Assembly: GCF_000189255.1 (NCBI RefSeq)
Contig: NZ_AEVS01000045.1
Location: 62,001 to 126,000 of the forward strand
Origin: Vibrio brasiliensis LMG 20546
GTDB taxonomy: Bacteria; Pseudomonadota; Gammaproteobacteria; Enterobacterales; Vibrionaceae
Length of the DNA: 64,000 bases
Direction: 5' to 3'
Shown here: positions 55,970-64,000 of the stretch, piece by piece
How positions within the stretch are numbered: position 1 is the first letter of the stretch
Layout of the letters: every line of letters begins with the position of its first letter
Made by a program: the position numbers and the translations under genes
The notes under the pieces: generated by a model
Seen by the model: the letters and a program-made list of their open reading frames with translations, nothing else
The model's database searches: none
What the model was told of the DNA's origin: nothing

Positions 55970-56824
55970 ATGAACACATTAGAAAAAATTCAAAAAAATC
56001 TAGAAAACTTTAGTAAGTCTGAGCGTAAGGTTGCCGAAGTTATTATGGCATCCCCGCAAACTGCTATTCATTCTAGTATTGCTACACTGGCCAAGATGGC
56101 TGATGTAAGTGAGCCAACTGTTAACCGTTTTTGCCGCCGCTTGGATACCAAAGGCTTCCCGGACTTTAAACTGCACTTAGCGCAAAGTCTTGCTAACGGA
56201 ACGCCATATGTAAACCGTAACGTCGAAGAAGACGATGGTCCAGACGCTTATACTCATAAGATCTTTGAGTCGACGATGGCATGTCTGGACGTGGCTAAAA
56301 ATAGCCTCGACCCAATGCAGGTTAATCGTGCCGTGGATCTTCTCACTCAGGCTAAGCGAATTTCATTCTTTGGTCTTGGTGCGTCGTCAGCTGTGGCAAA
56401 AGATGCTCAAAACAAGTTTATCCGTTTCAATATCCCAATCACCTGTTTTGAAGATATTGTTATGCAGCGAATGAGCTGTATCAACTGTACAGATAACGAT
56501 GTGATCGTACTTATCTCTCATACTGGCCGCACTAAGAGTCAGGTTGAGATTGCGAATCTTGCACGTGAAAATGGTGCGACGGTTATTGCTATCACGGCTA
56601 AAGATTCACCGCTGGATAAAGCAAGCTCGCTGTCTATTTCCCTTGATGTCCCTGAAGATACTGACGTTTACATGCCAATGGCAAGTCGTGTCGTTCAGAT
56701 GACGGTCATCGATGTCTTAGCGACTGGCTTTACACTGCGCCGTGGTTCAGGCTTCCGCGAGAACCTTAAACGCGTTAAAGATGTCCTCAAAGACTCACGC
56801 TACGATAAGCTGTCACAATTCTAG
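55970..56824 (+). CDS. hexR: RpiR-family regulator HexR
   Basis: A 284-residue regulator of central carbon metabolism in gammaproteobacteria. Residues about 1-77 are the RpiR helix-turn-helix (LEKIQKNLENFSKSERKVAEVI, SEPTVNRFCRRLDTKGFPDFKLHLAQ). Residues about 120-270 are the SIS sugar-phosphate domain (RISFFGLGASSAVAKDAQNKF, LISHTGRTKSQVEIANLAR), which binds 2-keto-3-deoxy-6-phosphogluconate in HexR. ATG at 55970 gives the family start MNTLEKIQ; a GTG at 55961 adds three residues. Neither has a strong ribosome site. Confidence 0.93.
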   Translation: MNTLEKIQKNLENFSKSERKVAEVIMASPQTAIHSSIATLAKMADVSEPTVNRFCRRLDTKGFPDFKLHLAQSLANGTPYVNRNVEEDDGPDAYTHKIFESTMACLDVAKNSLDPMQVNRAVDLLTQAKRISFFGLGASSAVAKDAQNKFIRFNIPITCFEDIVMQRMSCINCTDNDVIVLISHTGRTKSQVEIANLARENGATVIAITAKDSPLDKASSLSISLDVPEDTDVYMPMASRVVQMTVIDVLATGFTLRRGSGFRENLKRVKDVLKDSRYDKLSQF

Positions 56825-56825
56825 T

Positions 56826-56856
56826 AAAAACGGAGCGTTAAACGCTCCGTTTTTTT
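56826..56856. terminator. Convergent terminator after hexR
   Basis: AAAAACGGAGCGTT pairs with AACGCTCCGTTTTT around a single A; a GC-rich core with T run. It covers the stop end of the convergent alcohol dehydrogenase gene. Confidence 0.9.
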
Positions 56857-58111
56857 AACTGCTCTGTAACCGCCCTTCATCGAGTTTATCGCCCCCTACT
56901 CTTACCACACTCGCTTCTGCTACTAGCGTTGAAGAGTGTTCTTGGTCCTTACATGAACCGTTACATTGACACACCTGCTCCAGGATATAGGTCAAGCGAT
57001 CTTTGGTTAGCGGTAACGGGTTCCCTTTGATTGCAACTGACTTTAACGCATCGTCCGCGACACTTTCAAAGGAAGTGGTACACACACCAAACTGTTCTAG
57101 TTTCGGTAGCTCAAGTCGGTCTAACATCATATTGACCCACAGTACTGAGTCTTCTCGACAAGCGTTAACCCGACCTGTCATGATCCTCGCTATTCTGGCA
57201 TAACGCTGGAGTACATCTTGCCTGCCCGCTTGTTTGGCTGCGGTAATATTTTCCATCATTACGTAGGGTGCTAAACGGGCGGTAATAATACTGTGCGGAG
57301 CATTAAGCTTCCCCCCTAACGCTGACGCTAAGCCATGCGCGGCACCTAATTTAGCATTGGTAATCGCCATACCACCCAACATGGCAGCAAATGAGAGATC
57401 GGCTCTCGCTTTGAAATCATCATGCAGACAACCAGCCAGAATCGAATGACTTAGACGACGTAATCCCTCTTCGCAAATCATATCGGTTAACGGGTTCGGC
57501 TCTCCACATACATACGCTTCCATCAAATGGGTAAAAGCATCCATTGCTCCTCGCGCTGATGTGGCTTTATCAGTGCCATAGGTCAACGTCGGGTCAACAA
57601 TCGCGACATCAGCTAACATATCCGGGCTGCGCAAACTCACTTTCACCTGATCCTGGCCAGATCGAAGCACAGCATTACGAGTGACTTCTGAGCCCGTACT
57701 TGCGGTAGTAGGGATTGCAATAAAAGGAAGAGGCTTGGATTTAAGCGGCACATTGCGACCGACCACTTCAACGTAATCATACACATCACCCTGGTTAGGA
57801 ATAATCGCTGCCAATGCCTTGCCCATATCCAGCACGCTGCCCCCACCAAGCGCTACAACCATATCGGGTTTGAACTTTCGTCCGACTAAGGCGGTCTCTT
57901 CAACCATAGTGATATTGGGTTCACCTTTTATTGCGACATGTTGATAGCGCATGTTCTGAGACTTTAGATATTGGATAACGGGAGAGGCTCGCTGGATGCT
58001 TTTGCTGGTCACTAGCAAAACGCTATAACCGAATTGATTCAGTACAGACAGTGACGACTGCAATGCACCTTCACCAAAGATGATTCGGGTGGAGGTCATA
58101 AATTGAAACAT
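56855..58111 (-). CDS. Iron-containing alcohol dehydrogenase
   Basis: A 418-residue group III alcohol dehydrogenase. The NAD(P)-binding GGGSVLDMGKALA near residue 90 and PTTASTGSEVT near 138 are standard, as are metal ligands in AMDAFTHLMEAYV (D and H) and GAAHGLASALGG. The C-terminal about 45 residues are unusual, with a cysteine group (QVCQCNGSCKDQ) after the normal end of the fold. Substrate unknown. Divergent from grxA; the OxyR-like site lies between. Confidence 0.85.
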   Translation of the reverse strand: MFQFMTSTRIIFGEGALQSSLSVLNQFGYSVLLVTSKSIQRASPVIQYLKSQNMRYQHVAIKGEPNITMVEETALVGRKFKPDMVVALGGGSVLDMGKALAAIIPNQGDVYDYVEVVGRNVPLKSKPLPFIAIPTTASTGSEVTRNAVLRSGQDQVKVSLRSPDMLADVAIVDPTLTYGTDKATSARGAMDAFTHLMEAYVCGEPNPLTDMICEEGLRRLSHSILAGCLHDDFKARADLSFAAMLGGMAITNAKLGAAHGLASALGGKLNAPHSIITARLAPYVMMENITAAKQAGRQDVLQRYARIARIMTGRVNACREDSVLWVNMMLDRLELPKLEQFGVCTTSFESVADDALKSVAIKGNPLPLTKDRLTYILEQVCQCNGSCKDQEHSSTLVAEASVVRVGGDKLDEGRLQSS

Positions 58112-58280
58112 GCTCTATCTCTCCCTCTAGCTGCGATTGAAATAGCTTGCACCGATTCGTCTCCAATTAAATTGACCAAGTGCAACTTGTGACAAATAAC
58201 CTTTAATAAAATACGGCTTTATCGACGTACAGCACGCGCCATACGGTTTGATGTTACTGATTGGGCTCAAAATTTGTTCG

Positions 58281-58317
58281 ATAGATTTCACCTATCGAAA
58301 CAACAGGTAAATGCCAC
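58281..58317 (+). promoter_or_regulatory. OxyR-type binding site before grxA
   Basis: ATAG at 58281-58284, seven bases, CTAT at 58292-58295, seven bases, ACAG at 58303-58306, seven bases, CCAC at 58314-58317. The OxyR consensus is ATAG-N7-CTAT-N7-ATAG-N7-CTAT. The first half is perfect and the third element has three of four. It begins 97 bases and ends 61 bases upstream of grxA, a known OxyR target in E. coli. Confidence 0.7.
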
Positions 58318-58377
58318 TTTATTTCCGTCAATGATTCGGGCATAGTTGCAGTTAACAAATTACAGGAGAAAGAGAAT

Positions 58378-58641
58378 ATGTTCGTAGTTATCTTTGGTCG
58401 CCCAGCTTGTCCATACTGTGTTCGTGCAAAAGAGCACGCTGAAACACTAAAAGCACAGCGCGATGACTTCAACTACCGCTACGTTGATATCCACGCAGAG
58501 GGTATCTCTAAAGCAGACCTAGAAAAAACGGTAGGTAAGCCTGTTGAAACTGTGCCTCAAATCTTTGTAGACCAAGAGCACATCGGTGGTTGTGACGACT
58601 TCGAAGCTTACGCGAAAGAGCACCTAGGCCTGTTCGCTTAA
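58378..58641 (+). CDS. grxA: Glutaredoxin 1 (GrxA)
   Basis: An 87-residue cytoplasmic glutaredoxin that reduces disulfides, including ribonucleotide reductase and OxyR in E. coli, with glutathione. The active site is CPYC (Cys11, Cys14) in FGRPACPYCVRAKEH. The cis-proline loop is TVPQIFVD, and IGGCDDFEAY is the glutathione-binding end. The AGGAGAAAGAGAAT ribosome site is strong. Preceded by an OxyR-like site. Next gene is ybjL-like, a pairing also found near E. coli grxA. Confidence 0.96.
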   Translation: MFVVIFGRPACPYCVRAKEHAETLKAQRDDFNYRYVDIHAEGISKADLEKTVGKPVETVPQIFVDQEHIGGCDDFEAYAKEHLGLFA

Positions 58642-58657
58642 GAATCACAATGAATTT

Positions 58658-58686
58658 AAAAAGCCGCGATTATCGCGGCTTTTTTC
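58658..58686 (+). terminator. Intrinsic terminator after grxA
   Basis: AAAAGCCGCGA and TCGCGGCTTTT with a three-base loop, followed by T run. Confidence 0.92.
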
Positions 58687-58830
58687 GTTTAAGCCCTTCA
58701 GTATGATAGCCGTTATCTGGGGTTAAGTTAGCGAACAGTAAAATGTCAAAATTTTCACTTATCTTTTTGCAATATTCAGATACAATTCGCTGACATAACT
58801 TACTGCCCGGCACCAACACAAGAATTGCCC

Positions 58831-60513
58831 GTGAACATCGACGTCGTACACTTGCTAGAACAAAACCCCATCCTTCTGATTTTCGTTGTATTAGCGATTG
58901 GCCTAGGTATTGGCAAAATCCGCTTTGGTAACCTGCAACTCGGTAACTCTATTGGTGTCTTAATTACTTCTCTGGTAATGGGCCACCTTGGGTTTACTTT
59001 CAACGCTGACGCGTTAACTATTGGCTTTATGCTGTTCATCTACTGTGTCGGCATCGAAGCAGGACCCAACTTTTTTGGCATCTTTTTCAGAGATGGTAAG
59101 CACTACTTCATTTTAAGCATGGTCGTGTTATCAACGGCTCTGTGTATTACCTATTTCGCCAGCCACCACCTTGGTTTAGATTTTGGTTTATCGGCCGGTA
59201 TGATGGCGGGGGCATTGACGTCAACACCTGTACTGGTTGGTGCTCAGGATGCACTTAACTCTGGTCTGGCTACTACGCCGCGCAATATGGACTTCAATCA
59301 GGTAATAGAAAACCTGTCGGTTGGTTATGCGATGGCTTATCTTATCGGCTTAATCAGCATGATTATGTTTGCTAAGCTGTTGCCAAAACTGCAAAAGCAG
59401 AACTTATCTGACTCAGCTCAACAGATAGCCCAAGAACGTGGCCTGGGGAGCTCTGGTCAACGTAAGGTTTACTTACCTATCATCCGTGCCTATCGTGTCG
59501 GTCAGGAGCTAATTAACTGGATTGATGGCAAGAACTTACGTGAGTTAGGAATCTACCGCCAGACTGGTTGCTACATCGAACGTATCCGCCGTAACGGCAT
59601 TCTCGCCCACCCAGATGGTGATGCAATCTTGCAGGAAGGCGATGAAATAGCCCTGGTTGGTTTCCCTGATAGTCACGCACGCCTCGACCCTAGTTTCCGC
59701 AATGGAAAGGAAGTATTCGACCGCAACCTACTCGATCTGCGAATTGTAGAAGAGGAAATCGTAGTTAAGAGTGACTCGATTGCCGGCAAGCGCCTGTCTG
59801 ACCTTAACCTATCTGAGTACGGCTGTTTCCTTAACCGTGTAGTTCGAGCTCAGATTGAGATGCCGATGGACTTGGATATTGTCCTCGCTAAAGGTGATGT
59901 ACTTCAAGTGAGTGGCGAGAAGAGTCGCGTTCATGGCTTAGCTGAAAAAATCGGTTTTATCTCGATTCACAGTCAGATGGCGGACTTACTTGCCTTCTGT
60001 AGCTTCTTCATCCTCGGCATCATGTTTGGTTTGATCACCATGACCTTTGGCCAGGTTTCATTTGGTCTTGGTAATGCGGTGGGTCTACTGCTATCCGGTA
60101 TCACCCTCGGGTTCCTGCGAGCTAACCACCCTACCTTCGGTTATGTGCCTCAGGGGGCGCTGAATATGGTGAAAGACCTTGGCTTGATGTTCTTTATGGT
60201 CGGTATCGGCTTAAGTGCTGGCGGCAAAATGTTCGAACACCTGTCTCAAGTCGGTGTGCAGGTCATTGGCCTCGCTTTCCTGGTCAGTGTCGTCCCTGTA
60301 GTCCTTGCTTACCTAGTTGGTGCCTACATTCTCAAGATGAACCGAGCACTGCTCTTTGGTGCCATTATTGGTGCCCGCACCTGTGCACCGGCAATGGACA
60401 TTGTTAACGACTACGCGAAATCTACAATCCCGGCACTGGGTTATGCGGGTACTTACGCGATTGCCAACATATTGATGACCTTAGCCGGTACAGTGCTGAT
60501 AATTTTGAGCTAG
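58831..60513 (+). CDS. ybjL: YbjL-type putative transporter
   Basis: A 560-residue inner-membrane protein of the aspartate:alanine-exchanger (YidE/YbjL) family. Two halves of about five helices each ([34 protein letters not shown]; later [15 protein letters not shown] and [15 protein letters not shown]) are separated by two TrkA-C-like cytoplasmic domains (about 205-380) that may bind a ligand. Substrate unproven. The GTG start at 58831 gives [13 protein letters not shown]; an in-frame TTG at 58825 is also open. Confidence 0.88.
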   Translation: MNIDVVHLLEQNPILLIFVVLAIGLGIGKIRFGNLQLGNSIGVLITSLVMGHLGFTFNADALTIGFMLFIYCVGIEAGPNFFGIFFRDGKHYFILSMVVLSTALCITYFASHHLGLDFGLSAGMMAGALTSTPVLVGAQDALNSGLATTPRNMDFNQVIENLSVGYAMAYLIGLISMIMFAKLLPKLQKQNLSDSAQQIAQERGLGSSGQRKVYLPIIRAYRVGQELINWIDGKNLRELGIYRQTGCYIERIRRNGILAHPDGDAILQEGDEIALVGFPDSHARLDPSFRNGKEVFDRNLLDLRIVEEEIVVKSDSIAGKRLSDLNLSEYGCFLNRVVRAQIEMPMDLDIVLAKGDVLQVSGEKSRVHGLAEKIGFISIHSQMADLLAFCSFFILGIMFGLITMTFGQVSFGLGNAVGLLLSGITLGFLRANHPTFGYVPQGALNMVKDLGLMFFMVGIGLSAGGKMFEHLSQVGVQVIGLAFLVSVVPVVLAYLVGAYILKMNRALLFGAIIGARTCAPAMDIVNDYAKSTIPALGYAGTYAIANILMTLAGTVLIILS

Positions 60514-60530
60514 TTTGTAATCCACTTTAG

Positions 60531-60554
60531 AAGGGAGCTTTAGCTCCCTTTTTT
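60531..60554 (+). terminator. Intrinsic terminator after ybjL
   Basis: AAGGGAGCT and AGCTCCCTT with a TT loop, followed by T run. Confidence 0.9.
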
Positions 60555-60616
60555 ATTATCTTTGCTTCGATTCTGGGGTGACAAACACCAAAGCAATAAC
60601 CATGTCGAGACAAACA

Positions 60617-60642
60617 AAAACGGCACCCAAGGGTGCCGTTTT
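60617..60642 (-). terminator. Intrinsic terminator of the basic amino-acid ABC operon
   Basis: AAAACGGCACCC and GGGTGCCGTTTT with a two-base loop; on the minus strand it continues into TTTGTTTG. It lies 20 bases after the last permease stop. Confidence 0.9.
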
Positions 60643-60661
60643 GTTATTTTGTTTTGCTCTG

Positions 60662-61339
60662 TTAGCTTAAAGGTCTTAAGTAGGCTAAGAAACGTTTCTC
60701 AGCATACTTGAAGCAGCCCAAGATTATGAAGGTCAACGCCATGTAGAACAAGCCAGCTGTCAGGAATGACTCAAATGGTGCGTAGTAGCGTGAGTTAACC
60801 AGACGAGCTGCGCCAGTCAAATCAACGATGGTTACGATACCTGCGACCGCACTACCGTGTAACATGAAGATGACTTCGTTACTGTAAGCTGGCAGAGCAC
60901 GACGCAACGCACTAGGTAGAATGATACGACGGTAAGTCATAAACGTCCCCATACCATACGCTTTGGCAGCTTCAACTTCACCTTTCGGTAGACCGTTGAT
61001 TGCTCCGCGAATAATCTCAGCAGTGTAGGCTGATGTATTAAGTACGAAAGCCACCAGCGCACAGAACCACGCGTTTTCCCATAATGTATCTTTCACTGGG
61101 AAGAACTGGTCCATACCGTAGTAAATCAGATATAGCTGTACCAGTAGCGGTGTACCGCGAAAGAAGTAGATAAACGCCCAGCTTGGCCCATTTATCAGGT
61201 AATTATGGCTATTACGTGCAACGCCTAAAGGAATCGCGACAATCAGGCCGATAATCAGCGCCAGACCAACTAGCCAGGCTGTTGTCATTAACCCATCAAG
61301 GTAGATAGGTAAACTTTCGATAATCAGTGAAAAGTCCAT
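60662..61339 (-). CDS. Basic amino-acid ABC transporter permease (HisM/ArtM type)
   Basis: A 225-residue inner-membrane permease with five helices. The EAA loop AAKAYGMGTFMTYRRIILPSALRRALPAYSNE (residues about 140-172) contacts the ATPase. Its flow, including LVQLYLIYYGM and VDLTGAARLVNSRYY, is closest to HisM/AotM proteins that move histidine, lysine, arginine or ornithine. It forms a heterodimer with the permease encoded just upstream, three bases away. Confidence 0.88.
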   Translation of the reverse strand: MDFSLIIESLPIYLDGLMTTAWLVGLALIIGLIVAIPLGVARNSHNYLINGPSWAFIYFFRGTPLLVQLYLIYYGMDQFFPVKDTLWENAWFCALVAFVLNTSAYTAEIIRGAINGLPKGEVEAAKAYGMGTFMTYRRIILPSALRRALPAYSNEVIFMLHGSAVAGIVTIVDLTGAARLVNSRYYAPFESFLTAGLFYMALTFIILGCFKYAEKRFLAYLRPLS

Positions 61340-61342
61340 TCT

Positions 61343-62083
61343 CTACCTCGCATGAATACTGAATTTGCGCTCTACCAGCTTGAGGACGCCTGTCGACACA
61401 CTGGTAAAGAATAAGAAAATAATCGCCACCGCCATGTAGAAGGTGAATGGCATTTTGGTCGAACCCGCTGCCAGTGAACTCATACGCACCATATCTTCAA
61501 GGCCTATGATGGATACAAGCGCGGTGGTTTTGAGCAGAACAAGCCAGTTATTACCAAAACCTGGTAACGCATGACGAATCATTTGCGGTAGTAGAATTCT
61601 GCGGAATGCCAGTACAGGGCCCATGCCGTATGCTTTAGCGGCTTCAAGTTCACCTGAATCAACCGCCATAATAGCGCCACGGAATGTTTCAGCCATGTAG
61701 GCGCCGAAAATAAATCCAATGGTTAGGACACCGGCCACAAACGGGCTGACGTCAATGTAATCTGGTAAGTAAGATGTCCACTCATGATTAGGATCGCTTG
61801 ACGCAAACCATTCGTTAAGTGTTTCGTTGATAGAGTACAAACTGTTGTTAAGAAGAATCTGTCCACCAAAGAAAATCAACATCATGAGGACTAAGTCGGG
61901 AATACCACGAATAACTGTGGTGTATAGAGTGGCTATTGCTCGAGCCCAGCGATAAGGGGCCATTTTAGCTAATGCACCTAGCATACCTAAGATCATAGCT
62001 AGCAATAACGACAATAGCGCGACTTCGATGGTCACTACGGCCCCTTTTAAAATAGAGGCTTCATATCCTTGTAAATCCAGCAT
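61343..62083 (-). CDS. Basic amino-acid ABC transporter permease (HisQ/ArtQ type)
   Basis: A 246-residue inner-membrane permease. It carries an EAA loop AAKAYGMGPVLAFRRILLPQMIRHALPGFGNN and the usual helix pattern. Residues about 80-110 (NNSLYSINETLNEWFASSD) are a longer periplasmic loop than in E. coli HisQ. Paired with the downstream permease. Its gene starts 87 bases after the binding-protein stop, past a hairpin that may lower its expression. Confidence 0.88.
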   Translation of the reverse strand: MLDLQGYEASILKGAVVTIEVALLSLLLAMILGMLGALAKMAPYRWARAIATLYTTVIRGIPDLVLMMLIFFGGQILLNNSLYSINETLNEWFASSDPNHEWTSYLPDYIDVSPFVAGVLTIGFIFGAYMAETFRGAIMAVDSGELEAAKAYGMGPVLAFRRILLPQMIRHALPGFGNNWLVLLKTTALVSIIGLEDMVRMSSLAAGSTKMPFTFYMAVAIIFLFFTSVSTGVLKLVERKFSIHAR

Positions 62084-62117
62084 AGGTAAGTTCCTGATCC
62101 CTAAACTTTATAGAACT

Positions 62118-62159
62118 CGACCGTTGGCTACTACTCCTAGGAACAAGAACCAACGGTCG
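62118..62159 (-). promoter_or_regulatory. Intercistronic hairpin after the binding-protein gene
   Basis: CGACCGTTGG and CCAACGGTCG are perfect 10-base arms with a 22-base loop. There is no T run on the minus strand, so it is not a plain terminator. Its place between the binding-protein and permease genes fits an mRNA-protecting or attenuating element. Confidence 0.7.
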
Positions 62160-62170
62160 CTTAGCAACGA

Positions 62171-62947
62171 TTACTGACCGTAAACGTCGTAGTTGAAGTA
62201 TTTAGCAGCGATTTCTTGGTAAACACCTTTCTCACGTAGAGATAGGATAGCTGCGTCTAGCTTCTTAGTAAGATCTTTGTCTTGCTTACGTAGCGCGATA
62301 CCAAAACCGTCGCCGAACCATTTAGGGTCAGTTAGAGATGGACCAACGAATTCGTAAGCTTCACCGCCAGCTTTGTTTAGCACGCCTTCTTCCAGAGCAG
62401 ATGCATCACCCAAAACTGCAGCTACACGGCCGTTAGCAAGGTCAAGGTAAGCTTCGTCGAAAGAACCGTAACGAACGATTTCTACTTTGTCGCCGTAGTT
62501 GTCAGTTAGGTACTTGTCGTGAGTTGTTGCACGCTGAACAGCAATTTTCTGACCATCCAGGTTATCGAAATCAAGACCAGCGCCTTTCTTAGCAATAAAC
62601 TTGTTTGGGATAAGTGCGTATTTGCCAGTGAAATCTACTTTCTTCTTACGCTCTTCTGTAATAGACATTGCAGCGATGATTGCATCGTACTTACGTGCAA
62701 GTAGCGAAGGAATGATGCCATCCCAGTCTTGAGCAACGATCTTACATTTCACTTCCATTTCCTGACATAGAGCGTTAGCCATATCTACGTCAAAACCTTT
62801 TAGTGAGCCGTCAGCTTCTGTCCAGCTAAATGGAGGGTATGCGCCTTCAATACCGAAGCGAACTGTTTTCCATTCTTTCGCTTGAGCTACGCCAGTTACT
62901 GCTGTAGCTGCCAGTGTTGCTGCTAATAACCACTTTTTCATTTCCAT
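62171..62947 (-). CDS. Basic amino-acid periplasmic binding protein
   Basis: A 258-residue periplasmic binding protein of the HisJ/ArtJ/LAO class with a signal peptide at residues 1-23 (TAVTGVAQA/KE). VRFGIEGAYPPFSWTEADGSLKGFDVDMANALC is the classic ligand-binding opening; later TDPKWFGDGFGIALRK is typical of lysine/arginine/ornithine binders. The exact ligand is open: arginine, ornithine, lysine or histidine. The start MEMKKWLLAATL can be read two residues later (MKKW). Confidence 0.9.
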   Translation of the reverse strand: MEMKKWLLAATLAATAVTGVAQAKEWKTVRFGIEGAYPPFSWTEADGSLKGFDVDMANALCQEMEVKCKIVAQDWDGIIPSLLARKYDAIIAAMSITEERKKKVDFTGKYALIPNKFIAKKGAGLDFDNLDGQKIAVQRATTHDKYLTDNYGDKVEIVRYGSFDEAYLDLANGRVAAVLGDASALEEGVLNKAGGEAYEFVGPSLTDPKWFGDGFGIALRKQDKDLTKKLDAAILSLREKGVYQEIAAKYFNYDVYGQ

Positions 62948-63005
62948 ACTCCTGTGATTGTGATTTTTATATTTAACTTATCGTGTGTTTGCCGCCAGGC
63001 GACTA

Positions 63006-63776
63006 TTAGTAAATTGATGAGATAAACTGTTGTAAACGCTCAGAGTCCGGGTTTGTGAACAGCTTAGCTGGATCTCCCTGCTCTTCGACCAAGCCTTGGT
63101 GTAAGAACATGACATGGTTCGAAACGTCACGAGCAAACGCCATTTCGTGGGTAACCACCAGCATAGTACGCCCCTCTTCAGCGAGGTCGCGCATTACACC
63201 CAGTACTTCACCTACTAGCTCAGGATCGAGCGCTGATGTTGGCTCATCGAATAGCATTACTTCTGGGTCTACTGCCAGTGCACGTGCAATCGCTGCGCGC
63301 TGCTGCTGACCACCAGATAGGTGACCTGGGTAGTAATCTTTACGCTCGTAAAGACCGACTTTTTTCAATAGTAGCTCGGCGTTTTCAATTGCCTGAGCTT
63401 TAGGTACACCGAGTACATGCACGGGCGCTTCAATAACGTTTTCAAGAACCGTCATATGTGACCAAAGGTTGAACCCCTGGAATACCATTGCCAGTCTTGA
63501 ACGAATACGTTGCACCTGTTTTTCATTGGCAGGAACAGCCTCACCCTGGCGGTTGTTTTTCATTTGAATTAATTCACCATTAACCCAAATTTCACCAGCG
63601 GTAGGTGTTTCAAGAAGGTTGATACATCTTAGAAAAGTACTTTTCCCCGAACCGGAAGAACCGATAATGGAAATTACGTCCCCTTTATGGGCTTCCAACG
63701 AGATGCCCTTTAAAACTTCATTTTGTCCAAATGTTTTGTGCAGTTCTTTTATATCCAGCGCTGGTACATCTTTCAT
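63006..63776 (-). CDS. Basic amino-acid ABC transporter ATPase (HisP type)
   Basis: A 256-residue ATPase of the HisP/AotP group. Walker A is GSSGSGKST, the Q loop VFQGFNLWSHMTV, signature LSGGQQQRAAIARAL and Walker B VMLFDEPTSALDPE; the switch is VVTHEMAFA. It is the first gene of the four-gene operon (ATPase, binding protein, two permeases), an order unlike E. coli hisJQMP. Two ARG-box-like sites lie about 140-175 bases upstream. Confidence 0.92.
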   Translation of the reverse strand: MKDVPALDIKELHKTFGQNEVLKGISLEAHKGDVISIIGSSGSGKSTFLRCINLLETPTAGEIWVNGELIQMKNNRQGEAVPANEKQVQRIRSRLAMVFQGFNLWSHMTVLENVIEAPVHVLGVPKAQAIENAELLLKKVGLYERKDYYPGHLSGGQQQRAAIARALAVDPEVMLFDEPTSALDPELVGEVLGVMRDLAEEGRTMLVVTHEMAFARDVSNHVMFLHQGLVEEQGDPAKLFTNPDSERLQQFISSIY

Positions 63777-63912
63777 GCGCTCTTACTCCCTGTCTTTATT
63801 ATGACCAACAACTCGTCAAGCGAGCTATTGGTTGACTGCTGGGTTCCACCCACATTGCGATACAAACTAGCACTCCCCCGAGAAACTTGCAACAAATTAT
63901 TAACCTACAAAT

Positions 63913-63951
63913 CAGCAATATATAGCCACTTTATATGAGTAATAATGCATT
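63913..63951 (-). promoter_or_regulatory. Two ARG-box-like sites before the basic amino-acid operon
   Basis: TGAGTAATAATGCA at 63936-63949 matches 12 of 14 positions of the ArgR core TGAATWWWWATTCA. GCAATATATAGCCA at 63915-63928 matches 10 of 14. Their centres are 21 bp apart, the spacing of natural ARG-box pairs (18 plus 3). The site is upstream of the ATPase gene and supports an arginine/ornithine role. Confidence 0.6.
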
Positions 63952-64000
63952 TAATAGATAAAACCGCTCCACATTTCGCATAAAACCTGTAGTTCAACAA

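Noticed and set aside
1-64000. CRISPR arrays, tRNA, rRNA, insertion sequences, prophage
   Set aside because: No regular spaced repeats, cloverleaf sequences, transposase or phage genes were recognised in the window.

Overview
The window looks like a piece of a Vibrio chromosome. The grounds are the fused trpC(F) end followed by trpB-trpA, a PLP-type aspartate 1-decarboxylase (panP), a TfoY-like protein, HexR, the grxA/ybjL pair, the metE/metR divergon, and densely packed genes with short intergenic terminators. I see no rRNA, tRNA, CRISPR array, insertion sequence or prophage. Base and codon use look even throughout, so this reads as core chromosome rather than an island. The species cannot be fixed by eye.

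Layout. 1-2.2 kb: end of the trp operon. 2.5-3.7 kb: dicarboxylate symporter. 3.8-15.8 kb: a minus-strand block with a GNAT enzyme, DUF3429 protein, periplasmic glutathione peroxidase, ABC1/UbiB kinase, ABC exporter, small outer-membrane barrel, HrpA helicase, an orphan betaine-type binding protein and a MipA/OmpV-like barrel. 15.9-18.7 kb: an acidic small protein, a PhoD-like metallophosphatase and TerB. 18.7-20.9 kb: a DEDDh exonuclease and a CHASE-GGDEF cyclase. 21.1-26.7 kb: a putative chaperone operon of a membrane-anchored DUF2760 protein and two divergent Hsp70-like proteins, with a sigma-32-like promoter in front. 26.7-32.3 kb: small membrane protein, EamA transporter, GST, dsbA, a 55-residue lipoprotein, a 3-methyladenine glycosylase, a GNAT enzyme and the ohrR/ohr pair. 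32.4-36.9 kb: metE/metR with MetJ-box pairs, a DUF4250 protein and a membrane protein. 37-42 kb: two tandem paralogous PAS-(degenerate GGDEF)-EAL-CBS proteins. 42-47 kb: ygiQ, serC, DUF945. 47-51 kb: an unusual histidine kinase with its receiver protein, an outer-membrane protein and tfoY. 51-56.8 kb: HDOD protein, lysO, a secreted protein, panP and hexR. 56.8-64 kb: iron alcohol dehydrogenase, grxA, ybjL and a basic amino-acid ABC transporter operon.

How the parts fit. Several units carry the regulatory DNA expected from their function: MetJ boxes between metE and metR, OhrR-like dyads between ohrR and ohr, an OxyR-spaced ATAG-N7-CTAT motif before grxA, two ARG-box-like sites 21 bp apart before the basic amino-acid transporter, and a sigma-32-like promoter before the Hsp70 operon. 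Cyclic-di-GMP proteins are frequent: one likely cyclase and two likely phosphodiesterases.

The best candidate for a poorly described system is the DUF2760-Hsp70-Hsp70/DUF3731 operon at 21.1-26.7 kb. It combines a membrane anchor with a long charged repeat, two DnaK-like ATPases without a normal DnaK C-terminus, an intercistronic terminator that may set their ratio, and a heat-shock-type promoter.
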